From positions 1-20,812 of the forward strand of contig NZQO01000099.1 in the NCBI GenBank assembly GCA_002693605.1: a stretch of 20,812 nucleotides of DNA, written 5' to 3'. Under the pieces are notes generated by a model that was not told the DNA's origin, did no database searches, and was given only the letters and a program-made list of their open reading frames with translations. Origin of the DNA: Flavobacteriaceae bacterium. Its GTDB lineage: Bacteria; Bacteroidota; Bacteroidia; Flavobacteriales; Flavobacteriaceae. Both the position numbers and the translations under genes were made by a program. The number at the start of each line of letters is the position of its first letter. Positions within the stretch are counted from its first letter, which is position 1. Of this stretch, positions 1 through 9,169 are shown one piece after another.

Positions 1-567
1 ATTCACTACTCACACAAAATTCACGCTGGAGCCAATCAGATAGATTGTAACTTCTGCCATAGCTCCGCACGCAAGAGCAAGCACTCCGGTATTCCATCAT
101 TACAAGTATGTATGAACTGCCACAAGAACATCGCCGAATACAACGGAGAGGTAGATGTGGAAAACGGCTACACCAAGGAGTTTTACGATGCGGAAATCCA
201 AAAACTGTACGCCGCCGTTGGGTGGGATGAAACTACACAATCGTACACCGGGGAAGAGAAACCAGTAAAATGGGTACGCATACACAACCTACCCGATTTC
301 GCATACTTCAACCACTCCCAGCACGTATCGGTGGGCGGTATTGCCTGTCAAACCTGTCACGGTCCAGTAGAGGAAATGGAAATTATGTACCAGTATTCGC
401 CACTTACCATGGGCTGGTGTATCAATTGCCACCGCGAGACCAACGTAAGGATGGAAGAGAACGAATATTACAAAAACATCCACGAACAGTTAGCCAAGAA
501 ATATGGTGTGGATAAGGTGACAGCAGCACAGATGGGCGGCTTAGAATGCGGTAAGTGTCACTACTAA
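1..567 (+). CDS. actA: ActA, pentaheme c-type cytochrome subunit of alternative complex III (5' end cut)
   Basis: This is the C-terminal part of a multiheme cytochrome c whose reading frame is open from base 1, so the gene starts upstream of the window. Five heme-binding CxxCH motifs are visible: CNFCH (49-63), CMNCH (109-123), CQTCH (346-360), CINCH (418-432) and CGKCH (547-561), the last only one residue before the stop. Five hemes is the number known for ActA of alternative complex III. The frame opens with a YSHKIHAG segment, which is also usual in the family. The protein acts on the periplasmic side and passes electrons from quinol oxidation toward a c-type cytochrome or the oxidase. It is the first visible gene of the act-cox operon, with actB starting 8 to 32 bases downstream. 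The N-terminal membrane anchor is not in view. Confidence 0.93.
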   Translation: MHYSHKIHAGANQIDCNFCHSSARKSKHSGIPSLQVCMNCHKNIAEYNGEVDVENGYTKEFYDAEIQKLYAAVGWDETTQSYTGEEKPVKWVRIHNLPDFAYFNHSQHVSVGGIACQTCHGPVEEMEIMYQYSPLTMGWCINCHRETNVRMEENEYYKNIHEQLAKKYGVDKVTAAQMGGLECGKCHY

Positions 568-599
568 TACATTGAATGAATAATTTTTCAGATAGCAAT

Positions 600-3500
600 A
601 TGGCATCAAACAAGAAATACTGGAAAAGTGTTGAAGAGCTGAACGAAAACAGCTCGATCGTAGAGACACTGAAACAGAATGAATTTGTAGAGGAAATTCC
701 TACCGATGAGTTTTTGGGCAACAAAAAGACCCTGGAGACTTCTTCTACAACACGTCGTGATTTCTTAAAATTTGTTGGTTTCTCTACCGCGGCCGCCTCG
801 TTGGCAGCATGCGAAGGACCCGTTATAAAATCCATTCCTTACATCGTTAGGCCCGATGAGATCGTGCCGGGGGTAGCCAATTACTACGCTACAACTATGG
901 CCGATGGTTTCGACTTTGCCAATGTCTTGGTAAAGACGAGAGAGGGACGCCCCATCAAGATCGAGCGAAACGACTTGGCCAAAAGCAACAGCAGCGTTAA
1001 TGCGCGCATTCAGGCTTCGGTACTATCGCTTTATGACAAAAATCGCCTAACAGGCCCAATCGTTGGAGACAGCGATGTAAGTTGGGACGAATTTGATGCT
1101 GCAATGGCCCAGCGTATGAACGAGATGGCGGGACAGGATATCGTCCTGTTAACCCAAACTTTCGCGAGCCCCTCAACTTCACAGCTAATAAAAGATTTTA
1201 CCGCTAAGTACCCAAATGTACGCCACGTGGTTTACGATACAGTATCTTCTTCGGAAGCGCTTGATGCCTTCCAAGCTAAATACGGGGTACGCGGTTTTGC
1301 CGATTACGATTTCGAAAAGGCAGACGTTATTGTTTCGGTCGGCGCCGATTTCCTAGGTGACTGGCAGAGCGGCGGCTACGATGCCGGCTATGTTAAGGGA
1401 CGAATTCCGAAGAACGGGAGAATGTCAAAGCACGTTCAATTCGAGTCGAATATGACACTTTCGGGCGCGGCATCTGATGTTCGCGTACCCGTAACCCCAG
1501 CACAGCAGTTGCTGGTAATGCGTGCCTTTGCGGGCGGCAGCACCTCTGGTCTACCGGAAAATGTGGTTAAAGCTATAACGGATGCAAAACGACAACTGTC
1601 CAAGGCAGGGAACAAAGGAATTTTAATTACCGGCCTACCTAGCGTAGAGGCGCAGACCATAGCGCTTGAATTTAACGAAGGGAGCCCGGTAATGGACACC
1701 ACCAAGCCCGTGTTAACACGTCAGGGAAATGCCAGAGAAGCAGTACGGGTAATGGACGGCGTTATTTCGGGAAGCATCAAAGGTCTTATAACCGTAGGTG
1801 TTGACCCAGTGTATGCCTTTCCAAAACATGATGAATTTAAGGAAGCATATGCAAAGCTTCCGCTTAGCGTGGCTTTTTCTATGAAAAAGAATGCCACCGC
1901 GTCTATGGCCCAGATGATTGCCGCTACGCCACATTACCTAGAGAGCTGGGGCGACCTGCAAATGAAGAAAGGTACCTTTAGCCTAATGCAGCCTACTATC
2001 AGACCACTTTTCAACACGCGCCAGTTTCAGGACAGCCTGCTGAAGTGGACGGGCAACACGCAAAATTACTATGACTACATAAAGAATACCTGGAACACTT
2101 CAATACTAAACGGAGGTTCTTGGAACGAGGCGTTACACGATGGCTTCTTCATAAGCGACGCGAATGTCACAATGGAAGCAGACACTGCGCAACCAGGCGA
2201 GTTCAACTTGGAGTCTGCGACTAGTAACGGTGCGCTTTCGTCAATTCAGGAAGGGACGCTACAGTTATCGCTCTACACAAAGACATCTATGGGCGACGGA
2301 ACCCAGTTTAACAACCCGTGGCTTCAGGAAATGCCCGATCCCATTACCCGGGCGTCCTGGGACAACTACGCACTTGTAGCGGCTGCCGATGCAGAGACGT
2401 ACGGGCTGGAGAACTTCAATGTTGCCAACGGCGCTCTTAACGGAAGTTACATTAACATCAAAATAGGCAACACGGTAGTTGAAAATGTTCCGGTGATCAT
2501 TCAACCGGGACAGGCAAAAGGTTCTATTGGATTAGCGCTTGGCTACGGACAAACGGAAGCCGTTCAGGAAGAAATGCAGACGGGGGTGAACGCCTTCCCA
2601 CTTTATCATAATTTCTCCGATGTCCAGAACGTGACCATCGAAAAAGCTGCCGGAACGCATGAATTTGCCTGTATCCAGCTTCACAATACGATGATGGGAC
2701 GCGATATCATCAACGAAACCACCCTAGAGGTGTTTAATACGCGTGATAAGGAATACTGGAATGAAATTCCTAAGGTTTCAAAAGACCACCAGGAAATTCC
2801 GGTAACCTCTCCCGATGCCGATTTGTGGGAAGACTTTGATCGCTCTATTGGTCACCATTTCAATATGTCTATCGACCTCAACGCCTGTACCGGATGTGGT
2901 GCCTGTGTTATTGCCTGCCACGCCGAGAACAACGTTCCCGTTGTTGGTAAGGATGAAATGAGAAAGAGCCGCGATATGCACTGGCTGCGTATTGACAGAT
3001 ACTTCTCGAGCGAAGAGACCTTCGTTAGCGACAAGGAGAAGAAGGAAAATATTGCCGGCCTTGGAAGTTCACTTTCCGAATACGGTGAAATGGAAAACGC
3101 TGCAGCCAATCCGCAGGTGGCGTTCCAACCCGTAATGTGCCAGCACTGTAACCACGCACCATGCGAGACGGTCTGCCCGGTTGCGGCAACCTCGCACGGA
3201 AGACAAGGACAAAATCAAATGGCCTATAACCGTTGTGTGGGTACGCGTTACTGTGCGAACAACTGTCCGTACAAGGTGCGTCGCTTTAACTGGTTCCTCT
3301 ATGCCGAAAACGACGAATTCGATTACCATATGAACAACGATCTTGGCCGTATGGTATTGAATCCAGACGTAGTGGTTCGCTCACGCGGTGTAATGGAGAA
3401 ATGTTCTATGTGTATCCAGAAAACACAACTGGCCATTCTAGATGCCAAACGCGCAGGTCGACCGGTTACCGATAAGGAATTCCAAACCGCTTGTTCTTCG

Positions 3501-3662
3501 GCCTGTAATACCGGCGCAATTGTTTTTGGCGACATCAACGACAAGGACAGCGAGATATACGAATTGAAACAAAACGACAGAATGTATCACTTACTGCAGG
3601 CGGTAGGCACCGAACCGAACGTGTTCTACCAAACCAAGGTAAGAAATACAAACGAAGCATAA
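600..3662 (+). CDS. actB: ActB, molybdopterin-oxidoreductase-like and iron-sulfur subunit of alternative complex III
   Basis: This large periplasmic subunit fuses a molybdopterin-oxidoreductase-like region (about residues 60-740) to a ferredoxin-like iron-sulfur domain. From the start used here (1020 aa) a twin-arginine signal is seen at residues 48-70, with TTRRDFLKF and then SLAAC. The Fe-S cysteines fall in four groups: CTGCGACVIAC from residue 763, CQHCNHAPCETVC from residue 847, CVGTRYCANNC, and CSMC paired with CSSAC. They fit the three [4Fe-4S] and one [3Fe-4S] clusters known for ActB. Family knowledge says the N-terminal half carries no molybdenum cofactor, and I see nothing that contradicts this. 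I chose the ATG at 600 (MASNKKYW) because, as I recall, relatives begin this way. An in-frame ATG at 576 would add eight residues. Confidence 0.95.
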   Translation: MASNKKYWKSVEELNENSSIVETLKQNEFVEEIPTDEFLGNKKTLETSSTTRRDFLKFVGFSTAAASLAACEGPVIKSIPYIVRPDEIVPGVANYYATTMADGFDFANVLVKTREGRPIKIERNDLAKSNSSVNARIQASVLSLYDKNRLTGPIVGDSDVSWDEFDAAMAQRMNEMAGQDIVLLTQTFASPSTSQLIKDFTAKYPNVRHVVYDTVSSSEALDAFQAKYGVRGFADYDFEKADVIVSVGADFLGDWQSGGYDAGYVKGRIPKNGRMSKHVQFESNMTLSGAASDVRVPVTPAQQLLVMRAFAGGSTSGLPENVVKAITDAKRQLSKAGNKGILITGLPSVEAQTIALEFNEGSPVMDTTKPVLTRQGNAREAVRVMDGVISGSIKGLITVGVDPVYAFPKHDEFKEAYAKLPLSVAFSMKKNATASMAQMIAATPHYLESWGDLQMKKGTFSLMQPTIRPLFNTRQFQDSLLKWTGNTQNYYDYIKNTWNTSILNGGSWNEALHDGFFISDANVTMEADTAQPGEFNLESATSNGALSSIQEGTLQLSLYTKTSMGDGTQFNNPWLQEMPDPITRASWDNYALVAAADAETYGLENFNVANGALNGSYINIKIGNTVVENVPVIIQPGQAKGSIGLALGYGQTEAVQEEMQTGVNAFPLYHNFSDVQNVTIEKAAGTHEFACIQLHNTMMGRDIINETTLEVFNTRDKEYWNEIPKVSKDHQEIPVTSPDADLWEDFDRSIGHHFNMSIDLNACTGCGACVIACHAENNVPVVGKDEMRKSRDMHWLRIDRYFSSEETFVSDKEKKENIAGLGSSLSEYGEMENAAANPQVAFQPVMCQHCNHAPCETVCPVAATSHGRQGQNQMAYNRCVGTRYCANNCPYKVRRFNWFLYAENDEFDYHMNNDLGRMVLNPDVVVRSRGVMEKCSMCIQKTQLAILDAKRAGRPVTDKEFQTACSSACNTGAIVFGDINDKDSEIYELKQNDRMYHLLQAVGTEPNVFYQTKVRNTNEA

Positions 3663-3689
3663 ACTAACTGAGAAATAGCATCATAAGAT

Positions 3690-5462
3690 ATGGCGTCGCA
3701 TTACGAAGCACCTATTAGAAAACCCTTAGTTATAGGAGACAAAAACTACCACGACGTAACCGTGGATGTGGCCGCTCCTGTGGAAGGAAAAGCCAATAAA
3801 TCTTGGTGGATAGTCTTCACTATCGCCCTTATCGCTTTTTTGTGGGGCCTGGGTTGTATTATCTACACGGTCTCTACCGGTATTGGGGTATGGGGTCTTA
3901 ACCGAACTGTAAACTGGGCCTGGGATATCACCAACTTCGTTTGGTGGGTAGGTATTGGCCACGCCGGGACCCTTATCTCAGCAGTACTGTTATTGTTCCG
4001 CCAAAAATGGAGAATGGCCATTAACCGCTCTGCCGAGGCGATGACCATCTTCTCGGTCATACAGGCGGGTCTGTTTCCAATTATCCACATGGGTCGCCCT
4101 TGGTTGGCCTATTGGGTATTACCAATCCCGAACCAATTCGGTTCGCTTTGGGTAAACTTCAACTCACCATTATTATGGGATGTATTCGCTATTTCGACCT
4201 ATCTTTCGGTTTCGTTGGTGTTCTGGTGGACGGGCTTGTTACCCGATTTTGCGATGATTCGCGACAGGGCAATTACTCCCTTCACCAAAAAAATATACGG
4301 CATCCTATCATTTGGATGGAGTGGTCGCGCCAAAGATTGGCAGCGTTTCGAGGAAGTGTCGTTGGTATTGGCCGGTTTGGCTACGCCACTCGTACTCTCG
4401 GTACACACTATCGTATCTTTTGACTTTGCCACGTCGGTAATTCCCGGATGGCACACCACCATCTTCCCACCTTATTTCGTGGCAGGAGCAATTTTCTCAG
4501 GATTTGCGATGGTAAATACACTTCTCATCATTATGCGGAAAGTGTCTAACCTAGAAGATTATATTACAATACAACATATCGAACTGATGAACATCGTAAT
4601 CATGATTACGGGTTCTATCGTGGGTGTAGCCTATATTACCGAGCTTTTCATTGCATGGTACTCTGGCGTGGAGTACGAGCAGTATGCTTTCCTTAACCGG
4701 GCCACCGGACCTTATTGGTGGGCCTATTGGGCAATGATGACGTGCAACGTGTTCTCTCCACAGTTTATGTGGTTCAAGAAACTGCGCACAAGTATTATGT
4801 TCTCGTTTTTTATATCGATTGTAGTAAACATAGGAATGTGGTTCGAGCGTTTCGTAATTATCGTAACCTCGCTTCACCGCGATTACCTACCATCGTCCTG
4901 GACCATGTTCCAGCCTACTTTCGTAGATATAGGAATCTTCATCGGTACCATAGGGTTTTTCTTTGTACTTTTCCTTCTATATGCAAGAACGTTCCCTGTA
5001 ATTGCACAGGCCGAGGGAAAATCTATTCTGAAATCATCCGGAAGCAAGTACAAAACCTTAAGGGCTACCCACGGCGATGACGTTAAGCATTACGATTCGG
5101 TAACCTACCAGCCCGGAACCCTTAGCGCCGATCCGAAGTTATATCGTGCCGAAACGCCCGATACGGTAAACGCCGATGCCATTGCCACCACCAAACCGGA
5201 ACAGGAGATGGTGAACGAATTGCTGGCCGCCATTGGCACCTTCAATCCGGAAACCCAAGAACAGGATGACCTCAAGAAAATTAGTGGCGTAGGCCCTGTT
5301 ATAGAGCAAAAACTGCACCAGTTGGGCATCTACACCTTTGACCAGGTAAGCCGAATGACCCAAAAAGAATACAGCCTATTGGATACCCTAATCGACGAAT
5401 TCACCGGAAGGGCAGAACGCGACGATTGGGCTGGACAGGCGCAACAACTTAAAAACAAGTAA
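3690..5462 (+). CDS. actC: ActC, NrfD-like quinol-binding membrane subunit with a C-terminal helix-hairpin-helix tail
   Basis: This polytopic membrane protein of the NrfD/PsrC family is the subunit expected to bind and oxidise menaquinol in alternative complex III. The first 450 or so residues hold about ten hydrophobic helices, with family-like segments such as FVWWVGIGHAGTLISA and FDFATSVIPGWHTTIFPPYF. ActC is usually around 450-480 residues; this one has 590. The extra part is a hydrophilic linker (about 460-520) followed by a helix-hairpin-helix module (about 525-588) with the motif KKISGVGPVIEQKL. Such modules are better known from DNA-binding proteins and from the tails of some Bacteroidota proteins, so a protein-contact role is possible here. 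The start ATG has the A-rich context AAGATATG. actD follows after 4 bases. Confidence 0.94.
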   Translation: MASHYEAPIRKPLVIGDKNYHDVTVDVAAPVEGKANKSWWIVFTIALIAFLWGLGCIIYTVSTGIGVWGLNRTVNWAWDITNFVWWVGIGHAGTLISAVLLLFRQKWRMAINRSAEAMTIFSVIQAGLFPIIHMGRPWLAYWVLPIPNQFGSLWVNFNSPLLWDVFAISTYLSVSLVFWWTGLLPDFAMIRDRAITPFTKKIYGILSFGWSGRAKDWQRFEEVSLVLAGLATPLVLSVHTIVSFDFATSVIPGWHTTIFPPYFVAGAIFSGFAMVNTLLIIMRKVSNLEDYITIQHIELMNIVIMITGSIVGVAYITELFIAWYSGVEYEQYAFLNRATGPYWWAYWAMMTCNVFSPQFMWFKKLRTSIMFSFFISIVVNIGMWFERFVIIVTSLHRDYLPSSWTMFQPTFVDIGIFIGTIGFFFVLFLLYARTFPVIAQAEGKSILKSSGSKYKTLRATHGDDVKHYDSVTYQPGTLSADPKLYRAETPDTVNADAIATTKPEQEMVNELLAAIGTFNPETQEQDDLKKISGVGPVIEQKLHQLGIYTFDQVSRMTQKEYSLLDTLIDEFTGRAERDDWAGQAQQLKNK

Positions 5463-5466
5463 CCTA

Positions 5467-6003
5467 ATGGCAACGAAGACATTTCACGCTATTTATAACG
5501 ATGACGACATCCTAATGCAGGCCGTTAAGGATGTGCGGGCAGAGCATTACCATATCGAAGAGGTCTACACCCCTTTTCCGGTACACGGGCTAGACAAGGC
5601 GATGGGCCTTCCCTACACGCGTATCGCCATAACCTCTTTTATGTACGGCTTAGTGGGCCTTACCGTATCGGTGCTAATGATGAATTTCATCATGATCGAG
5701 GATTGGCCGCAAGATATTGGTGGGAAGCCAAGTTTCAGCTATATTGAAAATATGCCGGCCTTCGTCCCCATTATGTTCGAGCTAACCGTATTTTTCGCGG
5801 CCCACCTTATGGTGATTACCTTTTACATGCGAAGTAAATTGTGGCCTTTCAAAAAAGCCGAAAACCCGGATGTACGCACTACCGATGACCTTTTTCTAAT
5901 GGCCATAGACGGTGGCAATAAAGATAACGATACCGTTACCGAATTTTTGAAGAATACGGGCGCTATCGAGATAAAACTTGTTGAAAACGATGAAGATCAT
6001 TAA
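5467..6003 (+). CDS. actD: ActD, small two-helix membrane subunit (DUF3341) of alternative complex III
   Basis: This is a 178-residue protein with a soluble N-terminal part (FHAIYNDDDILMQAV, then YTPFPVHGLDKAMG) and two transmembrane helices at about residues 50-75 and 95-120. That architecture and the VHGLDKAMGL segment are typical of the DUF3341/ActD subunit. In known alternative complex III structures ActD is a membrane-bound accessory subunit without a cofactor, and nothing here suggests otherwise. The gene sits in the conserved actC-actD-actE position, 4 bases after actC. Its stop codon is 1 base from the preferred actE start, so translation of the two is probably coupled. Confidence 0.92.
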   Translation: MATKTFHAIYNDDDILMQAVKDVRAEHYHIEEVYTPFPVHGLDKAMGLPYTRIAITSFMYGLVGLTVSVLMMNFIMIEDWPQDIGGKPSFSYIENMPAFVPIMFELTVFFAAHLMVITFYMRSKLWPFKKAENPDVRTTDDLFLMAIDGGNKDNDTVTEFLKNTGAIEIKLVENDEDH

Positions 6004-6004
6004 C

Positions 6005-6688
6005 ATGAAGAATAGTATCAACATTGCAATTCTATTGATTGTGGCGGCCAGCTTATTTTCCTGTGCCGATGACAACAAGCCAAACTACCTGTTTATGCCA
6101 GATATGTATGAGCCGGTAGGATACGAAACCTATGGAGAATACGATATCTTCAAAAACGAGCAAGAGGCCAAACTTCCGGCAGAAGGGACCATACCGCGAG
6201 GATGGAAGCCTTACGATTACGAAGATTCTACCGATGGCTTAAACCTGGCGAAGGCCGAGCTACAAAACCCATTGGAAGTTACCGAAGAAAACCTTGCCGA
6301 GGGACAGCAACTGTACGGGATTTACTGTGCGGTGTGCCACGGCGCCACGGGTGATGGCCAGGGTATCTTGGTGCAGCGCGAAAAGTTCCTCGGAATTCCC
6401 AGTTATGCAGATCCGGGAAGAACAATTACGCCCGGTGGCATATACCATGTTCAAATGTACGGTCTAAACGCCATGGGCTCCTATGCCGCTCAAACCAACG
6501 AGGAAGAGCGCTGGCAAATAGCCATGCACGTCATGAACCTGAAGGCAGAATTGCTTGGAGAGCCAAAACTTACACCACAAGGTCAGCAAGGAGATACGCT
6601 CCCCGATCTAACTGTGCAAGAGGTGAAGGACGACAGCGCCATTATGTTGGAAGAAGATCTAGATGAAACCAACGAAGAAGACAACTAA
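6005..6688 (+). CDS. actE: ActE, monoheme cytochrome c lipoprotein subunit of alternative complex III
   Basis: The product is a 227-residue exported lipoprotein with one class I heme-c domain. From the ATG at 6005 there is a short hydrophobic signal ending in LFSC, with the lipidated cysteine at residue 20. The heme motif is YCAVCHGATGDGQG, with Cys108, Cys111 and His112. The family role is to take electrons from the ActA/ActB side and pass them to the oxidase. The tail after residue 185 is very acidic. Other possible starts are an ATG at 5990 and a TTG at 5978. I prefer 6005 because it gives the most compact signal peptide and begins 1 base after the actD stop. The choice between 5990 and 6005 is not certain. 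Confidence 0.92.
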   Translation: MKNSINIAILLIVAASLFSCADDNKPNYLFMPDMYEPVGYETYGEYDIFKNEQEAKLPAEGTIPRGWKPYDYEDSTDGLNLAKAELQNPLEVTEENLAEGQQLYGIYCAVCHGATGDGQGILVQREKFLGIPSYADPGRTITPGGIYHVQMYGLNAMGSYAAQTNEEERWQIAMHVMNLKAELLGEPKLTPQGQQGDTLPDLTVQEVKDDSAIMLEEDLDETNEEDN

Positions 6689-6714
6689 ACTTAAAATTGA
6701 GAATCGTTTAAGAT

Positions 6715-8061
6715 ATGTACACGTTACCCAATAAATTAAAATTGTTCGCCATAATCTTTATGGTGGTTGGCGCCCTTGGTGTAATCGCAGGCTTTATTAC
6801 TGCCCCTTCCTCTACGGAAGACGTCAAGGAAATGATGGCAGATCATCACGGCGATGACCACGGTGCCGCGACTGAAGCACATGCCACCGTTGCCGGCGAG
6901 CACGCGACCGAAGCCCACGCCGAAGAGGCTCACGATAGCGACGCGCACTATGAGCACGTACTGCACCAGATGCAGAACCGACCCTGGTCTGCTGTATATA
7001 TTGCTGCTTTTTTCGTGTTTATGATTTCACTTGGAACCCTCGCCTTCTATGCCATCCAATACGCCGCCCAGGCAGGATGGTCTCCCGTCCTCTTCAGGGT
7101 AATGGAAGGAATTACCGCTTACCTACCCATAGGGTCTATCGTAATGTTTGTGCTCCTGTTATTGTCGGTCTTTCATGTAAACCATATTTTCCATTGGATG
7201 GACCCTGAATTGGTAGACCCTGATAGTGAGCATTTCGACTCTATTATAGCAGGAAAGAGCGGTTACTTAAATGGTCCATTTTTCTTGATTCGCGCAGCTA
7301 TTTATCTTATCGGGTGGAACTTGTACAGGCATTTCTCACGAAAGTATTCTCTTAAGCTAGATGAAACCAACGATACGAGCTGGTTCAAGAAGAACTTCAA
7401 GCTCGCCGCAGGATTCCTGGTATTCTTTATCGTAACAGAATCGATGATGTCTTGGGACTGGATTATGAGCTTTGACCCTCACTGGTTCTCTACGCTGTTT
7501 GGATGGTACGTATTTGCAGGTATGATGGTAAGCGCCATTACGGTAATTGCGTTGGTAACTATTGTTCTAAAGGGACAGGGCTACCTGGAATTCGTAAACG
7601 ATAGCCATATCCATGACCTTGCAAAGTTTATGTTTGGTTTCAGTGTTTTCTGGACCTACCTATGGTTTTCACAGTTCATGCTAATTTGGTACGCCAATAT
7701 TCCAGAAGAGGTAACGTATTTCGTAACGCGTATTGAAGATTATAAGGTACCCTTCTTCGGGATGCTCGTACTCAACTTCGTATTCCCGATATTGTTACTG
7801 ATGAACAGTGACTACAAGCGCGTAAATTGGTTCGTGGTAATGACGGGTATCGTCATTCTAGCCGGCCATTACATTGACGTGTTCAATATGGTAATGCCTG
7901 CCACGGTTGGTACGTCCTGGTTTATCGGGCTACCGGAAATTGGCGCTCTTTTATTTTTCGGCGGATTGTTTATATGGGTGGTATTTGCGGCCCTAGCAAA
8001 GGCACCGTTACTTGCCAAGCACAACCCGTTTATCAAGGAGAGCAAGCATTTTCATTATTAA
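6715..8061 (+). CDS. actF: ActF, NrfD-like membrane subunit of alternative complex III
   Basis: This 448-residue polytopic membrane protein with about ten hydrophobic helices is the second NrfD-like core subunit of the complex. It begins with a helix (LKLFAIIFMVVGALGVIAG), followed by a hydrophilic segment at about residues 40-85 that holds ten histidines among acidic residues. The remaining helices start at about residue 93. Segments such as SWDWIMSFDPHWFSTLFGWY and FWTYLWFSQFMLIWYANIPE are hallmarks of the quinol:cytochrome c oxidoreductase membrane subunit. The start ATG has the AAGATATG context also seen at actC and coxA. The gene lies between actE and coxB, with 26 and 25 bases to its neighbours, as expected in one transcript. 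Confidence 0.94.
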   Translation: MYTLPNKLKLFAIIFMVVGALGVIAGFITAPSSTEDVKEMMADHHGDDHGAATEAHATVAGEHATEAHAEEAHDSDAHYEHVLHQMQNRPWSAVYIAAFFVFMISLGTLAFYAIQYAAQAGWSPVLFRVMEGITAYLPIGSIVMFVLLLLSVFHVNHIFHWMDPELVDPDSEHFDSIIAGKSGYLNGPFFLIRAAIYLIGWNLYRHFSRKYSLKLDETNDTSWFKKNFKLAAGFLVFFIVTESMMSWDWIMSFDPHWFSTLFGWYVFAGMMVSAITVIALVTIVLKGQGYLEFVNDSHIHDLAKFMFGFSVFWTYLWFSQFMLIWYANIPEEVTYFVTRIEDYKVPFFGMLVLNFVFPILLLMNSDYKRVNWFVVMTGIVILAGHYIDVFNMVMPATVGTSWFIGLPEIGALLFFGGLFIWVVFAALAKAPLLAKHNPFIKESKHFHY

Positions 8062-8086
8062 TTAAATTTTAAGAAGACAGATAACG

Positions 8087-9148
8087 ATGACCGCATTTTT
8101 AGTAGTATTAGTAATCATTCTTTTCGGAGTTACGGTTTGGCAGATGAACAAGATATTTCAGATGTCGAAATCGAAAAGCGACGATGCTTCAGAGGTAGCT
8201 AACGACAAGGACAACAAAATCAACGGGAATTTGATGTTGGGCTTTGTTATCTTCCTGTACGTTCTTGCCATAATCTCGTTTTGGAAATGGAGCGATGTAC
8301 TGCTGCCAGTGGCTGCCTCAGAACATGGTATCCAAATAGACCAGCTTATGCTAATAAGCATGATCCTGATCTTCGTGGTGGGTATCATTACCCAATGGCT
8401 ACTGCATTACTTCGCATTTAAGTATACCGGTAAAAAGGGGAACCGTGCCACCTTCTTTGCCGATAACGACAAGCTAGAGTTTATCTGGACGATCATTCCC
8501 GTTATCGTATTGGCCGGACTTATTATCTATGGACTATTTACATGGACCGATATCATGAACGTGGATACCGAGGATGACCCGTTGGTAGTAGAGCTTTACG
8601 CTTATCAGTTTGACTGGCGAGCTCGCTATGCCGGAGAGGACAATACCTTGGGAGAAGCTAACGTACGCCTTATTGAAGGGGTAAACCAATTGGGCGTGGA
8701 CGCATCGGATCCGAATGCACAGGACGATAAGGTAGTAAACGAACTGCACTTGCCCGTGGGCCGCAAGGTACTGTTTAAAATGCGATCGCAAGATGTACTG
8801 CACTCTGCCTATATGCCGCATTTTAGGGCACAAATGAACTGCGTTCCCGGTATGATTACGCAATTCGCCTTTACCCCTACCATTACCACCGCCGAAATGC
8901 GCCAACAGGAAAGTGTTACCGATAAGGTAGCCCGCATTAACGAGCTTCGCCGCGAGCGCAGTACCGAACTGGCCGCACTTGGTGAGGAAGTTTTGGATTC
9001 GTATGAATTTGACTTTTTATTGCTATGTAATAAGATTTGTGGTACCAACCACTACAACATGCAAATGAAAATTATCGTGGAATCGCAGGAGGAATATGAA
9101 GCTTGGTTGGCAGAGCAACCCAGTATGGCCGAAGTTCTAGAACAATAA
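8087..9148 (+). CDS. coxB: Cytochrome c oxidase subunit II (CuA subunit)
   Basis: This 353-residue subunit II receives electrons from a c-type cytochrome at the dinuclear CuA centre. The CuA ligands are visible: His239 in DVLHSAYMPH, then CNKICGTNHYNM giving Cys314, Cys318, His322 and Met325. Four hydrophobic segments precede the cupredoxin domain (about residues 1-20, 48-68, 84-110 and 128-155). The last two are the standard subunit II hairpin and the first two are an N-terminal addition. Between the PGMITQFAF strand and the CuA loop there is a charged insert of about 45 residues (RINELRRERSTELAALGEEV), longer than in classical subunit II and, as I recall, common in Flavobacteriia. The gene is in the act operon, 21 bases before coxA. 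Confidence 0.95.
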   Translation: MTAFLVVLVIILFGVTVWQMNKIFQMSKSKSDDASEVANDKDNKINGNLMLGFVIFLYVLAIISFWKWSDVLLPVAASEHGIQIDQLMLISMILIFVVGIITQWLLHYFAFKYTGKKGNRATFFADNDKLEFIWTIIPVIVLAGLIIYGLFTWTDIMNVDTEDDPLVVELYAYQFDWRARYAGEDNTLGEANVRLIEGVNQLGVDASDPNAQDDKVVNELHLPVGRKVLFKMRSQDVLHSAYMPHFRAQMNCVPGMITQFAFTPTITTAEMRQQESVTDKVARINELRRERSTELAALGEEVLDSYEFDFLLLCNKICGTNHYNMQMKIIVESQEEYEAWLAEQPSMAEVLEQ

Positions 9149-9169
9149 TAAAAAATAGCTTAGCAAGAT

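Noticed and set aside
600-2800. Possible molybdenum cofactor site in ActB
   Set aside because: The family is known to have lost the cofactor, and I see no convincing ligand motif, so no catalytic molybdenum role is claimed.
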